Part shown: positions 61,359-64,000 of the stretch, in pieces
Position numbering within the stretch: the stretch's first letter is position 1
Layout of the letters: each line of letters opens with the position of its first letter
Assembly (NCBI RefSeq): GCF_036013645.1
Contig: NZ_CP107869.1
Location: 4,030,001-4,094,000 of the forward strand
From: Streptomyces sp. NBC_00490
Lineage (GTDB): Bacteria > Actinomycetota > Actinomycetes > Streptomycetales > Streptomycetaceae
Direction of reading: 5' to 3'
Length of the DNA: 64,000 nucleotides
Made by a program: the position numbers and the translations under genes
Notes under the pieces: generated by a model
Told to the model about the DNA's origin: nothing
The model's input: only the letters and a program-made list of their open reading frames with translations
The model's database searches: none

Positions 61359-62447
61359 ATGCGCCATTCCCTGCGCACGTTGCTGCGCCCGGCGGCGGTA
61401 GGAGTCCTCGCCCTCGCCACGATCTGGGCCCCCGGTGGCGCCCTCGCGGCCGCCCCGCCCTCTCCCGAGGCCGGGCGGCTGCCGTTCGCCGAGCGGTTCC
61501 GCGCCCTGCAGCACGGCGGGATGGTCCGCGCGGCCAACGCCTCCATCAGCTGCCGGGCGGGCACGGCCCAGCCCTCCTGCCCCGCCGTCCGGGACGGCGG
61601 GACGGCGGTCAACGGCGGCTTCGACATGTTCTACGTCGACGTCGACACCGACCCGAACACCTACAACTCCTCGCGCGCGGAGGTCCGGCTGCCCGAGGGC
61701 GCCCGGGCCACGTACGCGCGGCTGTACTGGGGCGGCAATCTCCGCGTCGGCGAGCAGAAGCCGCCCGAGGACAACGGCCGGGTGCTGATCGCCGAACCCG
61801 GCGGCCAGTACAAGGAGGTCCTCGCGGACACCCTGGTCGGCCACCGGGTGGCCCAGGGCGCGGACGCCTTCCAGGCCTCGGCGGACGTCACCGAACTGGT
61901 CCGTCAGAGCGGTTCGGGCCTCTACACCGTCGCCCAGGTCAATGTGGCGATGGGGAGGTCGGCGGCCGGTTCGTGGGGCGGCTGGACGCTGGTGGTGGCG
62001 TACGAGAAGGCGGCGGAGCCGCTGCGCCATCTGGCCCTGTGGGACGGCTTCGAGACGCTCGCGTCGGCCCAGGAGGTTCGGCTCCGGAAGCTGGGCTTCC
62101 CGAAGGGCGCCTCCGGACGGGCGGGACTGGTCGCCTACGACGGCGACCGCGGCCGTACGGGTGACTCGCTCACCCTTTCGACCGGCCCGACGGACCGCAG
62201 GGCGCCCGTGACACTGACCGACGCAGCCAACCCCCGTACAGATGTGCTGAATTCAACGATTTCCGAGCCCGGAACGACGCCGTCGCAGCGCGTCCCCTCG
62301 TATGCGAACACCCTCGGCTACGACTCCGATGTGTTCGATCTCGGCACGGCTCTGCGCCCCGGCGGTGACCAGCTGGCCTTCCGGCTCGTTTCCCAGCGGG
62401 ACGCGGCGTGGACCGGCGCACTTTTCGTCGCCGTCGACGCGCAGTGA
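61359..62447 (+). CDS. Secreted DUF3344-like protein
   Basis: A 362-residue exported protein. The signal peptide (MRHSLRTLLRPAAVGVLALA, cleavage after ALAA) is followed by a beta-rich mature domain. Two cysteines lie close together (SISCRAG, PSCPAV). ARLYWGGNLRVGEQ, YTVAQVNVAMGRS and GGWTLVVAYEK are typical of the DUF3344-like surface proteins of Streptomyces. The function is not known; adhesive or wall-related roles are plausible. It stands upstream of a glycosyltransferase gene, 51 bp apart. A sequence TAATAC at about 61220 may be part of its promoter. Confidence 0.77.
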   Translation: MRHSLRTLLRPAAVGVLALATIWAPGGALAAAPPSPEAGRLPFAERFRALQHGGMVRAANASISCRAGTAQPSCPAVRDGGTAVNGGFDMFYVDVDTDPNTYNSSRAEVRLPEGARATYARLYWGGNLRVGEQKPPEDNGRVLIAEPGGQYKEVLADTLVGHRVAQGADAFQASADVTELVRQSGSGLYTVAQVNVAMGRSAAGSWGGWTLVVAYEKAAEPLRHLALWDGFETLASAQEVRLRKLGFPKGASGRAGLVAYDGDRGRTGDSLTLSTGPTDRRAPVTLTDAANPRTDVLNSTISEPGTTPSQRVPSYANTLGYDSDVFDLGTALRPGGDQLAFRLVSQRDAAWTGALFVAVDAQ

Positions 62448-62498
62448 GGCGCGTTCCCGCCCGTCCCGAGTGCCATCCGTGAGCGAGGAAACCGCGCA

Positions 62499-63668
62499 AT
62501 GCACCAGTCAGCAACCGACCCTCGGCCACGGGTCCTTCACCTCACACAACCCGTGGAGGGCGGGGTCGCCCGAGTCGTGACGGACCTGGTGCGAGCCCAG
62601 CTCGCGGCCGGGTTGCAGGTAGCGGTGGCCTGTCCGGACGGCGCCTTCGCCGACGGTCTGCGGGAACTGGGGGCGGACGTACGGCGATGGCGGGCGACCC
62701 GGTCGCCAGGGCCGTCGCTCGTCGGGGAGGTACGGCGTCTCGCTCAGGTGATCGAAGAGGTGCGGCCCGAACTGGTGCACGCACACAGTGCGAAGGCCGG
62801 TCTGGCCGGGCGGCTCGCGGTGCGGGGACGGGTGCCGACGGTGTTCCAGCCGCACGCCTGGTCGTTCGAGGCGGTCGGCGGGGTCACCGCGGCACTCGCA
62901 CTGAAGTGGGAACGGTGGGGGGCGCGTTGGGCCTCCCGGGTGGTGTGCGTGAGCGGCGCGGAGCGCACGACCGGTGTACGCGCCGGGATCGCCGGGCGGT
63001 GGAGCGTCATCCCCAACGGCATCGACCCCGCCCGCTTCCACCCCGCCGCCGTGGGCACCGTACGCGCGTCACTGCTGCCGGACGTCGATCCGCAGGCCCC
63101 GCTCGTCGTGTGCGTGGGACGGCTGTGCCGGCAGAAGGGGCAGGACGTCCTGCTCGACGCGTGGGAGGCGGTGCACCGGCGGGCGCCGCGGGCACGGCTC
63201 GTGTTCGTCGGCGACGGACCCGACCGCGCCCGGCTCGCCGCGCGCGCACCGCAGTCGGTGCTGTTCGCCGGGGCCGCCACCGACACCGCCCCCTGGTACC
63301 AGGCCGCCGACCTGGTCGTCCTGCCCTCGCGCTGGGAGGGCATGGCGCTCGCCCCGCTGGAGGCGATGGCGTGCGGGCGGCCGGTCGTGATGTCCGACGT
63401 GGACGGCGCCCGGGAGAGCCTGCCGCCGCATCTCGCGCCCCGCTGCCTCGTACCGCCGGGTGATCCGGCATCGCTCTCCGCCGCCGTCGCCGAGCTGCTC
63501 CTCGATCCGCTGCTGTGCGAGTCGCTCGGCCATCAGGGGCGCCACCACGTCCTGTCCACGCACGACGTGCGGCACACGACCGAGGCGGTGGCGGGTCTGT
63601 ACCGCGAACTGCTCGGCGCCGTGGGACCCGTCGTGCCCACCGAGTACAGGGAGTCCATCCACTCGTGA
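62499..63668 (+). CDS. GT4-family glycosyltransferase
   Basis: A 389-residue GT-B fold glycosyltransferase. The N-terminal acceptor domain has VEGGVARVVTDLVRAQLAAG and LVHAHSAKAGLAGRLA. The nucleotide-sugar domain has VVCVGRLCRQKGQDVLLDAW and the E-x7-E motif in EGMALAPLEAMACGRPVV. It moves a sugar from an NDP-sugar to a lipid-linked or surface acceptor in the cytoplasm. Its stop overlaps the start of the next gene (GTGA), a probable initiating glycosylphosphotransferase, so this is the beginning of an exopolysaccharide gene set. Confidence 0.86.
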   Translation: MHQSATDPRPRVLHLTQPVEGGVARVVTDLVRAQLAAGLQVAVACPDGAFADGLRELGADVRRWRATRSPGPSLVGEVRRLAQVIEEVRPELVHAHSAKAGLAGRLAVRGRVPTVFQPHAWSFEAVGGVTAALALKWERWGARWASRVVCVSGAERTTGVRAGIAGRWSVIPNGIDPARFHPAAVGTVRASLLPDVDPQAPLVVCVGRLCRQKGQDVLLDAWEAVHRRAPRARLVFVGDGPDRARLAARAPQSVLFAGAATDTAPWYQAADLVVLPSRWEGMALAPLEAMACGRPVVMSDVDGARESLPPHLAPRCLVPPGDPASLSAAVAELLLDPLLCESLGHQGRHHVLSTHDVRHTTEAVAGLYRELLGAVGPVVPTEYRESIHS

Positions 63669-64000
63669 CCGCCGAAAGTACCGTCCCCTCGCCCGGCGGG
63701 CAGCCACGGGATCACGGATTCTCGCCCGTCTCGGTCATCCCGTCGCGCGGTGCCGCCGGCGGCTTCCGCTTCCCGCACCGCCGTCCGCAGCCCCGGCCCG
63801 CCTCGCCGGTGCCGCTGCTCGCCGCGGATCTGGCCGCCGCGCTGCTCGGCGCCCTCGCGCTCACCGGGACCGCACACCATCCGCTGCTCGCGGCCGTGCT
63901 GGTGTCCGCGTCGATGCTGCTGCGCCCGCACCTGCCCCGCGCGGTGCCGGGTGTCCTGGACGAACTGCCCGCCGTCTGCGGCCGGATCGCGGTGTCCTGG
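63665..64000 (+). CDS. Probable polyprenyl glycosylphosphotransferase, cut by window edge
   Basis: The first 112 codons of a gene that runs off the right edge. GTG 63665 overlaps the glycosyltransferase stop. A basic, disordered N-terminus (residues 1-45) leads to hydrophobic segments (LAADLAAALLGALALTG; LLAAVLVSASMLL), as at the start of WbaP/CpsE-type enzymes that load the first sugar phosphate onto undecaprenyl phosphate. The catalytic C-terminal domain is outside the window, so the family call rests on context and layout. Confidence 0.55.
   Translation, partial: MTAESTVPSPGGQPRDHGFSPVSVIPSRGAAGGFRFPHRRPQPRPASPVPLLAADLAAALLGALALTGTAHHPLLAAVLVSASMLLRPHLPRAVPGVLDELPAVCGRIAVSW

Overview
The window is high-GC, gene-dense actinobacterial DNA. 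Chaplins, a tyrosinase operon, a csn-type chitosan-sugar operon, DynA/DynB-like dynamins, SsbB and LAETG wall anchoring point to Streptomyces. From about 17.5 kb on, the gene order agrees with what I remember of the S. coelicolor core chromosome (csnR-K, then ssbB, then chpG, tyrosinase genes and chpF). I take that part as conserved core and the first 10-14 kb as accessory. No transposase, integrase, phage gene, rRNA or CRISPR array was seen.

1-10387 (minus strand) is a six-gene biosynthetic operon. In transcription order it holds a single-module NRPS of indigoidine-synthetase architecture (A with inserted oxidase, T, TE) carrying an extra C-terminal tautomerase; a serine O-acetyltransferase; an ATP-grasp ligase fused to a cysteine-synthase-like PLP enzyme; two more ATP-grasp ligases; and an MFS exporter cut by the window edge. 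This set suggests that a glutamine-derived cyclic imide is joined by ATP-grasp ligases to a beta-substituted alanine. I do not recognise the product, and this is my best candidate for an undescribed system. A roughly 650 bp regulatory region separates it from a divergent PadR regulator and ABC exporter (11036-14234).

14.3-17.4 kb holds an HNH nuclease, an MscS channel and a secreted protein. 17.5-24.3 kb is the csnR-csnEFGHK unit: ROK repressor, sugar ABC importer, GH4 glycosidase and sugar kinase. 24.5-35.6 kb is one long signalling operon: a GlnX-like membrane protein, GlnH-like binding protein, coiled-coil protein, PknG-like kinase, PP2C phosphatase, VWA protein and FHA protein. It looks like an expanded form of the mycobacterial glnX-glnH-pknG amino-acid sensing system.

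35.6-47.3 kb carries a PCMT-like methyltransferase whose 3' end is repeated downstream, a truncated haemoglobin, a MacB/FtsX-type ABC exporter, a conserved hypothetical protein, a thioesterase and the ABC-F protein EttA. 47.5-53.4 kb has a thioester-domain surface protein and the dynA-dynB-ssbB sporulation-division genes, followed by tRNA-Arg(UCU). 54-61 kb is the aerial-hyphae surface region: two short chaplins, each with a good sigma-BldN promoter match, flank a tyrosinase operon, a VKOR-like protein and several small secreted proteins. The window ends in a glycosyltransferase and the start of a probable polyprenyl glycosylphosphotransferase.
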